Below, one piece after another: positions 1 to 9,040 of a DNA stretch of 64,000 bases. Positions within the stretch are counted from its first letter, which is position 1, and each line of letters starts with the position of its first letter. The translations under genes were made by a program, and so were the position numbers. The stretch is taken from contig NZ_KI632512.1 in NCBI RefSeq assembly GCF_000504305.1, positions 4,193,955 to 4,257,954 on the forward strand. Direction: 5' to 3'. This stretch comes from Nitratidesulfovibrio termitidis HI1. Lineage in GTDB: Bacteria; Desulfobacterota; Desulfovibrionia; Desulfovibrionales; Desulfovibrionaceae. The notes beneath the pieces were generated by a model, which saw only the letters and a list, made by a program, of their open reading frames with translations, was not told the origin of the DNA and did not search any database.

Positions 1-846
1 CGCATCAGCATCGTCATTGCCGCCGATTGTCCCGAAGACCTTGAAACCGTCGACGCCGTCCTGGCCCTTGCCGTGCCTTTCGGCTGGGAAGAGGAAAGCC
101 TGCCCGACGGTTCCGTGCGCCTGCGCGTGCACACCGACAACCCCGCCTTCTGCGAGCAGCTTCTGGCCACCCTGCGCGCCGAACTGCCGCGCGCCGAGGT
201 GACCCGCGATTCCGTGCCCGATACCGACTGGACCCTGGCCTGGCGCGATTTCTTCACGCCCGTGCCCTGCGGCACGCACTTCATGGTCATCGCCCCGTGG
301 ATGATCGACACCGTTGACCTTGAAGGCCGCACCCCCATCGTCATCGAGCCCAAGACCGCCTTCGGCACCGGGCATCATCCCACCACCGCCCTGTGTCTCG
401 GCGCCGTCTCCGAGCTTGCCGCGTCCGGTCGACTGCGGTCCGGTCTGCGCTTTCTCGACCTCGGCACCGGCTCCGGCATCCTTGCCATCGGCTGCGCCAA
501 GCTGGGCATGACCGGCGTGGCCACCGACATCGACATGCTGGCCGTGGAAAACGCCGAGGAAAACCGCGTCATCAACGCCGTGGCTCCCGCCATCGACGTG
601 CGCCTCGGCAGCACCGATGCTGCACAGGGCGAACGCTATGACGTGCTGCTCGCCAATATCCTCGCCCAGCCCCTGAAAGACCTTGCCCCGGATATCCTCG
701 GCCTGCTGGCCCCCGGCGGGTGCCTCGTGCTCTCCGGTCTGCTCGCCGTGCAGGCCGACGGCGTGGAAGCCGTCTACACCAGCCTCGGCATGCCCCCCGC
801 ACGCCGCCGCGTGGAAGGCGAATGGGCCGCCTTGATCTGGGAGTAG
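1..846 (+). CDS. prmA: Ribosomal protein L11 methyltransferase (5' end cut by window)
   Basis: PrmA uses S-adenosylmethionine to methylate ribosomal protein L11 in the cytoplasm. The reading frame is open from base 1, so the start lies upstream; 281 residues are visible. Seen: the PrmA signature EPKTAFGTGHHPTT, the SAM-binding loop DLGTGSGIL, a TDID acidic strand end, and the NIL motif of the catalytic region. The C-terminus is complete at a TAG stop. A palindromic terminator-like repeat follows about 40 bases later. The identification is secure; only the N-terminus is missing. Confidence 0.95.
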   Translation, partial: RISIVIAADCPEDLETVDAVLALAVPFGWEEESLPDGSVRLRVHTDNPAFCEQLLATLRAELPRAEVTRDSVPDTDWTLAWRDFFTPVPCGTHFMVIAPWMIDTVDLEGRTPIVIEPKTAFGTGHHPTTALCLGAVSELAASGRLRSGLRFLDLGTGSGILAIGCAKLGMTGVATDIDMLAVENAEENRVINAVAPAIDVRLGSTDAAQGERYDVLLANILAQPLKDLAPDILGLLAPGGCLVLSGLLAVQADGVEAVYTSLGMPPARRRVEGEWAALIWE

Positions 847-1193
847 GGAAGCGAAGAGAAAGCAACTCGGAGAAATGAAGTTTTTTCGGGGGAAGGGACC
901 CTTTGGAAAGGGTCTCCTTCCCCCGAACCCCCATCCCCCCAAACTTTTTAATTGGGTGGGAGAGCCGGAGAGTTTCAACGCCGCGTTGCTCAGCGAGTGC
1001 CGTGGCGTTTTTGTTGGACAAAGTTGTGTCTTCCCTGAAAGGGGTGCAGGGGGCTATGCCCCCTGCCCGCCGGAGGCGTAAAAAAGACACGACCTACTGC
1101 CAGAGGCATACAAAAAACGTTCATATACAGCCCTCGGAACAGAGATGCGCCATCGGTTGCGGGGCATGCGCGATGAGGCTAGGGTGTCGGCCT
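847..1193. other. Gene-free spacer between prmA and the glycosylase gene
   Basis: About 350 bases hold the palindromic repeat at 888-945 and a second GC-rich hairpin near 1047-1069 (GCAGGGGGC, short loop, GCCCCCTGC). Small open frames across it have no recognisable product and consist of the repeat sequence. Confidence 0.6.
888..945 (+). terminator. Palindromic terminator-like repeat, copy 1
   Basis: A G5AAGG/CCTTC5 stem (888-924) with an AAAGGG inner arm is followed by a C-rich tail ending AAACTTTTT. The same stem and tail recur at 11870 and, inverted, at 12015-12073, so this is a dispersed element. It probably terminates prmA. Confidence 0.7.
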
Positions 1194-1865
1194 ATGCGAG
1201 GGAAACGGGAACGCCTGTTGCGCGAGATGTACGCGGCCATGCACGCCCGGCTGGGCCCCAGCGGCTGGTGGCCGGGCGAGACGCCGCTGGATATCTGCGT
1301 GGGCGCGGTGCTGACGCAGAACACCGCGTGGACCAACGTGGAAAAGGCCATCTACCGCCTGCGGGATGCGGGCGCGCTGGCCAGCGGCCAGACGCTGCTG
1401 TCCCTGCCCGAGGCGGAACTGTCGGAACTGATCCGTCCGGCGGGGTTCTTTCGGCTGAAGGCGGTGCGGCTGCGCAACCTGCTGCGCTTTCTGGACGATG
1501 CCTGCGGCTTCGACTTCGGCGTGCTGGCCGGGCAGGAACTGGACGAATTGCGTCCCCGCCTGCTCAAGGTGTCGGGCATCGGGCCGGAAACGGCGGATTC
1601 CGTCCTGCTGTACGCCGTGGGGCTGCCCACCTTCGTGGTGGACGCCTACACCCGTCGCATCCTGCACCGGCACGCCATGGTGCCGGACGACATCCCCTAC
1701 CACGACCTGCGCGACGTGTTCATGGACGTGCTGGACCCGGACGTGCCCCTGTACAACGAATACCACGCCCTCATCGTGCGGGTGGCCAAGGACTGGTGCC
1801 GCGCCCGCGCGCCGCGTTGCGCCGACTGCCCCCTGTGCCCCTTCCTCGACGGCGGAGTGGCCTGA
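1194..1865 (+). CDS. EndoIII/HhH-GPD family DNA glycosylase
   Basis: Predicted base-excision repair glycosylase of 223 residues. Seen: the substrate-pocket motif VLTQNTAWTNV near residue 40, the helix-hairpin-helix LKVSGIGPETADS, the conserved catalytic aspartate in FVVDAYTRR, and a C-terminal cysteine cluster spaced C-x6-C-x2-C-x2-C. In EndoIII the HhH carries a catalytic lysine (GRKTA type); here it is GPETA, so lyase activity is doubtful and a monofunctional MagIII-like alkyl-base glycosylase is an alternative. The last cluster spacing (x2) is shorter than the usual x5. The frame is open far upstream; ATG 1194 fits the family N-terminus and ATG 1173 is an alternative. The next gene starts 3 bases after the stop. 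Confidence 0.8.
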   Translation: MRGKRERLLREMYAAMHARLGPSGWWPGETPLDICVGAVLTQNTAWTNVEKAIYRLRDAGALASGQTLLSLPEAELSELIRPAGFFRLKAVRLRNLLRFLDDACGFDFGVLAGQELDELRPRLLKVSGIGPETADSVLLYAVGLPTFVVDAYTRRILHRHAMVPDDIPYHDLRDVFMDVLDPDVPLYNEYHALIVRVAKDWCRARAPRCADCPLCPFLDGGVA

Positions 1866-1868
1866 GCC

Positions 1869-3278
1869 ATGCGCCCGTTCCGGCTTGCGTTTTCACTGCT
1901 GCGGGCGGCTGCCGCCGGTGCCGGACGGATTGCCGAAAGGGCTGACGGACAGCCTGCCGGATTGATTGCCGGATTGACTGACGGACGGGCTGCCGGACGT
2001 CTGGGCGCGGCGGCGTGCTGTCTGTTGTGCCTTGCGCTTGCCTTGGCCGGGTGGCTGGCGGTGCGGCCAGAGCCGTTGCTGGCGGCCACGTCCGGCTCCA
2101 TCGGCAAGGCGGGTCCGGTCAGGCCCGCTCCAGACAGGACGGACAGGACGGACAGGGCGGATGATGCGGATGGCGGCAAGGGGGGGCGGCAGCGCCAGGA
2201 AGCGCGCGGCAAGGCCGCACCCGTGGGGCAACTGACCACGGAAGAAGACATCCGCAAGGCGTTGCAGGCCCAGCAGAGCCGCCTGCGCGCCCGGCAGGAG
2301 AGCATCACCAAGCTTTCGGTGCAGGAGCGCGCCCTGAATACCGATCTTGCCATGGCCGAAGACCGCATCACCGCGCTGGAAGCCAAGGTGGCCCGCCAGG
2401 AACAGGAACTGGTCCAACTGGAGGCCGCCGCCACCGACGTGCGTGCCGCTTACGAGCGGCTGGCCGCCGAGCGTTCCCGCACGGAAGCCTCGCTTTCCGG
2501 GCTGCTGCAACTGCTCTGGCCGTTGTACATGCGGCAGAAGGGGGTGGGCGCGCGCGACCTGACAGATTGGCGCATGGCCGAGCGTGATTACGCCTGGACG
2601 CAGGAAATCTACAAGGTCATCGGCGAGCGCCAGCAGGAACTGCACGGTCAGGAAACCGCCATGGCGGATGCCCTGACCCGGCGTGAGGCCTTGTCCGAGC
2701 AGGTGCGCAAGCAAGTGGAGGCGCTGGGGGCGGACCGTTCGAAGCTGCTGGCCGACAAGCAGCGCTTCCGTCAGTCGTTGTCGTCCGTGCGCCAGCAGCG
2801 CGAAGACGCCGAGGCGGAACTGGCCGATCTTTTCGAGATGATCCAGACCCTCAATGCCCGGCTGGAGCAGGCCCTGTCGCGCGGCGACATAGAGAAGCAG
2901 AAAGGTCGGCTGCCGTGGCCGGTCAAGGGACGTGTGGTGCGCCGCTATGCGCCCGAGGCCAAGCCCCCCGTGCGCGGGCTGGGCATTTCGGTGGGGCAGG
3001 GCGAGCCGGTGCGTGCGGTGGCCTATGGCCGCGTGGTGCACAACGACACCATGCGCGGGTTCGGCCGCGTCGTCATTCTGATGCACGGACAGGCCTATTA
3101 TACGCTGTATGCCTTCCTGGCCGACAGCCCGTTGCGGCTGGGGCAGGAGGTGGGCGGCGGCCAGCAGGTGGGTACTGCCGGGTTCTATCCGGACGCCAAT
3201 GGCCCCGGAGTCTATTTCGAATTGCGTTTTCACCAAAAAGCCATTAACCCTGATGCGTGGCTTCTTTCAGCAAATTAG
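1869..3278 (+). CDS. EnvC-like murein hydrolase activator (degenerate M23/LytM)
   Basis: 469 residues. A hydrophobic segment near residues 46-64 (signal anchor or signal peptide) comes after an unusually long, repeat-like N-terminal stretch. Then comes a Thr/Asp/Arg-rich linker (DRTDRTDRADD), a long coiled coil (about 120-330), and a C-terminal LytM fold with GLGISVGQGEPVRAV and VYFELRFHQKAINP. The HxxxD and HxH zinc ligands of active M23 peptidases are absent, as in E. coli EnvC, which activates amidases rather than cutting wall itself. It sits between the glycosylase gene and ctp; the order envC-ctp-polysaccharide deacetylase supports a periplasmic cell-division role (inferred). Confidence 0.85.
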   Translation: MRPFRLAFSLLRAAAAGAGRIAERADGQPAGLIAGLTDGRAAGRLGAAACCLLCLALALAGWLAVRPEPLLAATSGSIGKAGPVRPAPDRTDRTDRADDADGGKGGRQRQEARGKAAPVGQLTTEEDIRKALQAQQSRLRARQESITKLSVQERALNTDLAMAEDRITALEAKVARQEQELVQLEAAATDVRAAYERLAAERSRTEASLSGLLQLLWPLYMRQKGVGARDLTDWRMAERDYAWTQEIYKVIGERQQELHGQETAMADALTRREALSEQVRKQVEALGADRSKLLADKQRFRQSLSSVRQQREDAEAELADLFEMIQTLNARLEQALSRGDIEKQKGRLPWPVKGRVVRRYAPEAKPPVRGLGISVGQGEPVRAVAYGRVVHNDTMRGFGRVVILMHGQAYYTLYAFLADSPLRLGQEVGGGQQVGTAGFYPDANGPGVYFELRFHQKAINPDAWLLSAN

Positions 3279-3307
3279 CCTCTTTTCAGGCTTTCGGAGG
3301 TTTCATT

Positions 3308-4606
3308 ATGCGTGTGACGCTGTGGACGGCCACGCTGCTCATTCTCGGCGTGCTCGCCATTTCCGGCGGGGCGGCGCTGGTGCCCGACACCGTCGGTGCG
3401 GCGAGCGAGGAAGGCAAATACGATTCGCTGAAGCGCTTCAGCCAGGTGCTCGACCTGGTGGAGCGCTATTACGTGCGCGACGTGCCCCGCAAGGACCTGA
3501 TCAACGGTGCCGTCAAGGGCATGCTGCAAGGACTGGATCCGCATTCGACGTTCCTGTCGGTGGAGGAATTCAAGGAGATGCAGGAAAGCACCTCCGGTGA
3601 ATTCTTCGGCATCGGCATCGAAATTTCCAGCGAGAACGGTCAGCTCATCGTGGTGGCCCCCATCGAGGACACTCCCGCCCACAAGGCGGGCCTGAAGAGC
3701 GGCGACATCATTCTTGCCGTGGACGGCGTGCCCACGCAGGACATGACCACCCAGGAAGCGGTCAGCCGCATCCGTGGCGCCAAGGGCACCGAGGTGGAAC
3801 TGTCCATCCTGCACCGCGACGCCAAGGCGCCCGAAGTGGTGCACCTGGTGCGCGACGCCATCCCGCTCATCAGCGTCAAGTCCAAGATGCTCGAAGACGG
3901 CTACTACTGGGTGCGTCTGACCCGCTTCAGCGAACGTACCACCGGCGAACTGGTGGATGCGCTGAAGGACGCGGGCAAGAAGGGCATGAAGGGCATCATC
4001 CTCGACCTGCGCAACAACCCCGGCGGGTTGCTGGACCAGGCGGTGAGTGTGTCCGACACCTTCCTGAAGGACGGGGTCATCGTGTCCATCCGCGGCCGTA
4101 TGGAAGATGCCAGCCGCGAATACCGCGCCAAGGCCCAGCCCGGCGACGTGACCGTACCCATGGTGGTGCTGGTCAACGCGGGTTCCGCCTCGGCCTCGGA
4201 AATCGTGGCCGGCGCCCTGCGCGACCACAACCGCGCGCTCATCCTGGGTGAACGCACCTTCGGCAAGGGGTCCGTGCAGAACGTCATCCCGCTGTCCGAC
4301 GGCGCGGGCCTTAAGCTGACCGTGGCCCTGTACTACACGCCCAACGGTCGCTCCATCCAGGCCGAGGGCATCGAACCCGACTTCGAGGTGCCCTTCGAAC
4401 TGCCGCGTGAAGAAGAAAAGGCCCACCGCCTGAACATGGTGCGCGAAAAGGATCTCAACCGGCATCTCGAGAATGGTTCGTCCGGCAAGGACGCCCGCCC
4501 CGCCGCCCGCAGCGACGACGTGAAGCAGGCCCTGGAAAAGGACAACCAACTGCGCATGGCGCTGCAGTTCGTCAAGCGCCTGCCCCGCCTCAAGGACATC
4601 CAGTAG
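3308..4606 (+). CDS. ctpA: Carboxy-terminal processing protease (S41A)
   Basis: Periplasmic serine protease of 432 residues. Start ATG 3308 is chosen because GGAGG ends 7 bases before it and a signal sequence follows at once (TLWTATLLILGVLAISGG); an in-frame upstream ATG at 3257 would overlap the previous gene. Order: signal peptide, N-terminal helices, PDZ domain (about 85-170; GIGIEISSENGQ, AGLKSGDIILAVDG), then the S41 core. The catalytic serine lies in GSASASE (about 292-298) and the lysine in FGKGSVQ (about 318-324). It ends in a charged tail. The gene follows envC in what looks like one transcription unit. Confidence 0.93.
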   Translation: MRVTLWTATLLILGVLAISGGAALVPDTVGAASEEGKYDSLKRFSQVLDLVERYYVRDVPRKDLINGAVKGMLQGLDPHSTFLSVEEFKEMQESTSGEFFGIGIEISSENGQLIVVAPIEDTPAHKAGLKSGDIILAVDGVPTQDMTTQEAVSRIRGAKGTEVELSILHRDAKAPEVVHLVRDAIPLISVKSKMLEDGYYWVRLTRFSERTTGELVDALKDAGKKGMKGIILDLRNNPGGLLDQAVSVSDTFLKDGVIVSIRGRMEDASREYRAKAQPGDVTVPMVVLVNAGSASASEIVAGALRDHNRALILGERTFGKGSVQNVIPLSDGAGLKLTVALYYTPNGRSIQAEGIEPDFEVPFELPREEEKAHRLNMVREKDLNRHLENGSSGKDARPAARSDDVKQALEKDNQLRMALQFVKRLPRLKDIQ

Positions 4607-4666
4607 GCGAACCGCCGCGCAGGCGGCGGGCTGCCGATGCTGTTGTAACGCTACACGATGAAAACC

Positions 4667-4690
4667 AGGGGCGCGGGAAACCGCGCCCCT
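4667..4690 (+). terminator. Perfect 10-bp GC hairpin after ctpA
   Basis: AGGGGCGCGG, loop GAAA, CCGCGCCCCT. It has no T run, so it may be a 3'-end stabiliser or pause site rather than a full terminator. A short GACATGTCGG-type repeat follows (4693-4735). Confidence 0.5.
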
Positions 4691-4822
4691 GTCATGTCGG
4701 GACATGTCGGGACATGCCGGGAACTGCCGGTCATGTCACCCCCGTACGGTTGTATCCGTACCGCCGCCCGGACACTTGCTCCGGACCGCACGACATGTCC
4801 CAGGCATGGAGCAGGAGAGTGC

Positions 4823-6481
4823 ATGGCAGGGGAGAAGAACCCTGGGAAGAAGACCCCCCGCAAGGATGACGCCAAGGGGGGCGCGGGACGCAAGCCCGCC
4901 CAGACGGGCAAATCCGACAAGGCTGGCAAATCGGCAAAGCCGTCGAAATCCTCCGGAACACGGCGTTCCGGCGGCAAGCGTGGCAAGCCCACCCTGACGC
5001 CGCTGGTGGCTCGGGCCGTGCTGGCCATTTGCGTGGCCGCCACGCTGCTGGTGATGCTGCTGTTCGTGTTCGGCTCGCCCGTGAAGCAGTTCATGGACAG
5101 TGGCGCGCGCAAGCCCGCCGTGGCCGAGCGGAGCGACAGGAAGCCCCCGCAGCCCCAAACGCCCCGAACGCCACAGTCCCCGCAGGCGCAACAGAAGCCG
5201 CAGAAGGGCGATGCGAAGCGCGACGAGCAGTCCGAGCTGCCCCAGCTTCCCCAGTTTCCGCAGCTGCCCCAAACTCCGGTGGGCGATGCGCCCAAGGGCG
5301 AGATTGCAACCGATGCGGCAAAAGGGGACGCGGCGGGGGGGACCGAGCCCGATGCGCCGCCGCCTGTCCAGCCCGAACGCGCGGCCAACGGCAAGCCCGC
5401 TCCCAACGGCACTCGTGAAGCGGACGGCGAAGTCCGCCAGCCGGTGACCCCCGGCAACCTGCCCTACGAGGAAACCCTGGACGCCCCCGTGGAAGCTGGC
5501 GTGAAGCAGGTGGACTACGCGCTGGTCCAGACCGTGACCCGCCTGGGCCTCGGACGCGACCGGCTGCGCCTGGCCTCCATAGAGAATCGCCAGGCCAAGG
5601 GGCAGACCTTCCATTTCCAGCGCATGGAAATGCGCCTGGACGGCGCGCCCGACCGCTTCGTGCAGACCCTGAGGGAAACGCTGGCCGCGTGGTCCGACAC
5701 CGCCAGCGTCGAGCAGCGGGCCGACGACCTGCTCATCGTCACCGTGGACGGCCTGCCCACCCATGAGATTTCACTGCTGCTCTACGAGGGCGCGCCGCCC
5801 CCGTTGGCGGTGAAGCCGGGCGGGGCACGCCTTGCCATCGTCATCGACGACATCGGCGAAAGCATGTCCGCCGCGCGCGACCTGGCCGCCCTGGACTACC
5901 CGGTGACCTTCTCCGTCTGGCCGCGCAGTTCGCACGCCCGTGAGGCGGCGGCGCTTGCCCACAAGGCCGGGCGCGAGGTGATGATCCACCTGCCCATGGA
6001 GCCGGTGCGCTACCCGCAGGTAAAGCCCGGCCCCGGCGCCATCCTGTCCGGTCAGCAGCCGGAGGAAATGGCCGCGCTGGTGCGCGACGCCGTGCGCCGC
6101 GTGCCCTACGCCGTGGGGCTGAACAACCACATGGGCTCGCGGGCCACCCAGAACGCGGCGGCCATGCGCACCGTGTGCGAGACCCTTGACGGCACCGGCA
6201 TGTTCGTGCTCGACAGCATGACGCATCCTGCATCGAAACTGTACTTCGAGGCGAAGCGCGCGGGACTGCCCGCCTACAAGCGGAACGTGTTCCTCGACGT
6301 CATCGCCGACAAGCGCAACATCATGTTCCAGTTGGACAAGGCGGCCCGCATCGCGCAGGCCGAGGGGCAGGCCATCGCCATCGGCCACCCCCTGCCGGAA
6401 ACCGTGGCCGCGCTTAAGGAGTGGGCGCGGACGCGGGATCGCACGGTTACCATTGTGACCGTCCGGCAGCTTTCCCACTGA
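4823..6481 (+). CDS. Divergent polysaccharide deacetylase (YibQ/DUF610 family)
   Basis: 552 residues from ATG 4823, which has AGGAGAG five bases upstream; a longer frame from 4658 would translate the hairpin behind ctpA. Order: basic Lys/Gly/Pro-rich N-terminus, one membrane segment (about residues 57-80), a Pro/Gln linker with in-frame repeats (PQTPRTPQSPQ, LPQLPQFPQLPQ), then the deacetylase-like domain from about residue 330. Motifs seen: RLAIVIDDIGESM, EVMIHLPMEP, GLNNHMGSRAT, and FVLDSMTH. The family usually sits beside envC and ctp, as here. Enzymatic activity of this divergent family is not established; an envelope-located wall function is inferred. Confidence 0.85.
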   Translation: MAGEKNPGKKTPRKDDAKGGAGRKPAQTGKSDKAGKSAKPSKSSGTRRSGGKRGKPTLTPLVARAVLAICVAATLLVMLLFVFGSPVKQFMDSGARKPAVAERSDRKPPQPQTPRTPQSPQAQQKPQKGDAKRDEQSELPQLPQFPQLPQTPVGDAPKGEIATDAAKGDAAGGTEPDAPPPVQPERAANGKPAPNGTREADGEVRQPVTPGNLPYEETLDAPVEAGVKQVDYALVQTVTRLGLGRDRLRLASIENRQAKGQTFHFQRMEMRLDGAPDRFVQTLRETLAAWSDTASVEQRADDLLIVTVDGLPTHEISLLLYEGAPPPLAVKPGGARLAIVIDDIGESMSAARDLAALDYPVTFSVWPRSSHAREAAALAHKAGREVMIHLPMEPVRYPQVKPGPGAILSGQQPEEMAALVRDAVRRVPYAVGLNNHMGSRATQNAAAMRTVCETLDGTGMFVLDSMTHPASKLYFEAKRAGLPAYKRNVFLDVIADKRNIMFQLDKAARIAQAEGQAIAIGHPLPETVAALKEWARTRDRTVTIVTVRQLSH

Positions 6482-6482
6482 C

Positions 6483-6608
6483 TTCAAGCGAGCCTTCCGC
6501 CCGTTGGCGTCGTCAAGCTTCGCCTGCCATGTCGGTCGAATACGATAAGAGTATACTCCCTCATGGCAGGCTCGCTTTCCTCGCCAACGAACGGAAATCT
6601 CGCTTGAA
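6483..6608. repeat. MITE-like palindromic element, copy 1
   Basis: Imperfect 27-bp terminal inverted repeats (6483-6509 and 6582-6608, 23 of 27 matching) bracket a core. The core holds a perfect inner 10-bp inverted repeat (GCCTGCCATG 6522-6531, CATGGCAGGC 6562-6571) around CGAATACGATAAGAGTA. The same end and core sequences recur inverted at 9041-9280. No reading frame is supported. Confidence 0.75.
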
Positions 6609-6666
6609 GGTACCGCACGCGCGGCTCGTCCTCCTTGCCGGAGAACGAAATCTCCGCTGCGTGGCG

Positions 6667-6728
6667 GGTGCGTACACATAGACTGAAACCGCAAGTGAGT
6701 GAGGCGGTTTCGATCCACTGTGCGCACC
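6667..6728 (+). promoter_or_regulatory. Possible structured leader of ndk
   Basis: A nested imperfect hairpin: outer arms GGTGCGTACACA/TGTGCGCACC, inner arms GAAACCGC (6685-6692)/GCGGTTTC (6704-6711). It lies 90 bases before the ndk start. Function unknown; it could also be a remnant of the neighbouring repeat. Confidence 0.35.
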
Positions 6729-6818
6729 TGATGGCATGTCCCCTGTACGGGCGCGGGTGAACTGTTCCGTTGCCGCCCGCGCCGCAACCGCAACCCTTGC
6801 AGTATCCGGAGGAAATGA

Positions 6819-7238
<420 letters not shown>

Positions 7239-7242
7239 CGCA

Positions 7243-8061
7243 ATGGGCACTGGAGGCGCCGTTCTCGGCTGCATCGGCTGCGGCAACATGGGGGCCGCCA
7301 TCCTGCGCGGTCTTTCGGGCCGCGTGGGGCTTTCCCTGCTGGGGTACAATCCCACGCCCGCCAAGGTGCTTGCGCTGGCGGACGCTGGCGTGCGCGCCAT
7401 GCCCGACGCCGCCGCGCTGGCCGCACAGGCCGACGTGGTGCTGCTGGGGGTGAAGCCGTATCTGGTGCCCGACGTGCTGCGCGCCATCGCGCCGTCGCTC
7501 ACGCCGGGCAAGGTGGTGGTGTCCATCGCCTCCGGCGTGTCCATCGCGGCCATGAAGGCCGCCATTGCGGACGCGGGCGGTCCCGAATGTGCTGTTGTAC
7601 GCGTCATGCCCAACACCCCCGCCATGGTGGGCAAGGGCGTGTATGCGCTGTGCTTCGAAGACCCGGCACTGGATGCGCCCCGGCGTGATCTGGTGCGCGG
7701 ACTGTTCGAATCCATAGGCACCGCCATCGTGCTGCCGGAAGCCAAGTTCACCGCCTTTACGGCGGTGGTGGGCTGCGGCCCTGCCTATGTCTTCTACTTC
7801 ATGGAGGCAGTGACCGAGGCGGCCGTAACGTTGGGGTTCACCCGGCAGGACGCCACGGAACTGGTCAAGGGCCTGTTCTCCGGCTCGGTGACGCTGGCAG
7901 AGCAGTCCGGCACGCACCTTTCGGTGCTGCGCGAACAGGTCTGCTCGCCTGCGGGCAATACCATTGCCGCCATGAACCAGTTGGACCGTGAGGCCGTGCG
8001 GGGCCGCATCATGGATGCGGTACTGGCGGCCTACACGCGCGGGCTGGAAATGGAGAAGTAG
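7243..8061 (+). CDS. proC: Pyrroline-5-carboxylate reductase
   Basis: Last step of proline synthesis (P5C to proline with NAD(P)H). 272 residues from ATG 7243. Seen: N-terminal Rossmann motif GCIGCGNMGAAIL, VMPNTPAMVGKG, and the C-terminal signature around LREQVCSPAGNTIAAMNQLD. A longer frame from 7105 would overlap ndk heavily, so the inner start is chosen. A strong hairpin follows at 8139-8171. Confidence 0.95.
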   Translation: MGTGGAVLGCIGCGNMGAAILRGLSGRVGLSLLGYNPTPAKVLALADAGVRAMPDAAALAAQADVVLLGVKPYLVPDVLRAIAPSLTPGKVVVSIASGVSIAAMKAAIADAGGPECAVVRVMPNTPAMVGKGVYALCFEDPALDAPRRDLVRGLFESIGTAIVLPEAKFTAFTAVVGCGPAYVFYFMEAVTEAAVTLGFTRQDATELVKGLFSGSVTLAEQSGTHLSVLREQVCSPAGNTIAAMNQLDREAVRGRIMDAVLAAYTRGLEMEK

Positions 8062-8138
8062 CGGGGCATCCGGCCTTGCACTTGCCGAGACTCCTCGGCC
8101 TTCCCCGGCCTTGTGGCGTGGAAGGGCCATGGAACGCA

Positions 8139-8171
8139 CAATCCCCCGTCGCGGCAACGCGGCGGGGGATT
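8139..8171 (+). terminator. Terminator after proC
   Basis: AATCCCCCG and CGGGGGATT arms close a GC-rich loop, followed by TTCTGCGTTT. It lies 78 bases after the proC stop and faces the convergent doc gene. Confidence 0.65.
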
Positions 8172-8283
8172 TCTGCGTTTGGAGAATGGCGTGGCGGCGG
8201 AGTGCCAGAGCGTGGGGGGCCCGCACCTTGGGGAGACAAGCGGCAAGGGCCAACCCGAACGGAGCGGACAGTACAGGCGCGGT

Positions 8284-8679
8284 TCATTCGTCGCCGTTGC
8301 CGTCAGGCACGCTCCAGCGGCGCAGCCAGGCGGCCAGTGCCTCTTGCGGCACATCGCCCCGGCCCAGCCGTTCGAAGACCAGAATCCTGTCGCGCGGCGG
8401 GGCGTGGCAGGCCTTGCCGTGCAGGCGCAGGAACAGCATGGCGATGACGTAGGCGGTGCGCTTGTTGCCATCCACGAAGGGGTGGTTGCGCGCGATGCCA
8501 AAGGCATAGGCAGCGGCAAGACCGAAGATGTCCGGCGCGTCATAGTTGGCCAGTTGCTTCGGGCGCGACAAGGCGCTTTCCAGAAGCCCCGTATCGCGCA
8601 CACCCGTTGCGCCCCCGTGTTCATCGATCTGCCGGTCGTGGATGGCCAGCACCACGTCGGCGGGTATCCACCGGATCAT
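8284..8679 (-). CDS. doc: Fic/Doc-family toxin
   Basis: 131-residue Doc-like toxin. Seen: the complete Fic active-site motif HPFVDGNKRT near residues 66-75, the Doc N-terminal IHDRQIDEHGG, and GLLESALSRP. Doc proteins of this motif class phosphorylate EF-Tu to stop translation; others AMPylate targets. Its start codon overlaps the stop of the upstream antitoxin by four bases (ATGA), as expected for translational coupling. The usual Doc partner is Phd; here it is an AbrB-type protein. Confidence 0.9.
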   Translation of the reverse strand: MIRWIPADVVLAIHDRQIDEHGGATGVRDTGLLESALSRPKQLANYDAPDIFGLAAAYAFGIARNHPFVDGNKRTAYVIAMLFLRLHGKACHAPPRDRILVFERLGRGDVPQEALAAWLRRWSVPDGNGDE

Positions 8680-8906
8680 CGTTTGGCCAGTTCGCGCAGG
8701 ATGTTCCGGTCTTCGCGCATGATGTCGTCGGCAAGGCCGATCTGTTCGGCGAATTCTTCGTTGACCGGTGTCAGACGAAACCCGCCGTCCGGGGCCTCGG
8801 TGAGGTAGATGGTGTCCCCTTCGCGGACGTTCAAGCGGGCCACGGCTTCCTTCGGCAGGACCATGCCCAGTGAATTTCCCACCTTGCGTACCTTGACGGC
8901 TTGCAT
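8676..8906 (-). CDS. AbrB/MazE-type antitoxin
   Basis: 76 residues from ATG 8906, preceded by GGAGG at good spacing. An in-frame extension upstream to 9092 is rejected because it lacks a ribosome site and would run into a repeat. The N-terminal swapped-hairpin barrel motif is clear: KVRKVGNSLGMVLPKEAV with the following LNVREGDTIYL. The C-terminal tail (EQIGLADDIMREDRNIL) is probably the toxin-neutralising part. It likely represses its own operon through the inverted repeat just upstream. Confidence 0.88.
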   Translation of the reverse strand: MQAVKVRKVGNSLGMVLPKEAVARLNVREGDTIYLTEAPDGGFRLTPVNEEFAEQIGLADDIMREDRNILRELAKR

Positions 8907-8916
8907 GTGTACCTCC

Positions 8917-8936
8917 GTTATTACGAATGTACTAAC
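8917..8936 (-). promoter_or_regulatory. Candidate operator of the AbrB/Doc operon
   Basis: An imperfect inverted repeat GTTATTAC-GAAT-GTACTAAC (7 of 8 pairs) sits 11 bases upstream of the antitoxin start, in a locally AT-rich patch. Autoregulation is typical of such operons; binding here is inferred. Confidence 0.5.
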
Positions 8937-9040
8937 AATACGGGGCGACGCAGGCAAGCGGATGTGACCGGATGCGGCCCCGAATGTGGAAAAGGGGATG
9001 CGGGCCGCAGGAGTGGTTGCCCAGAGTACCACACGAGGAG

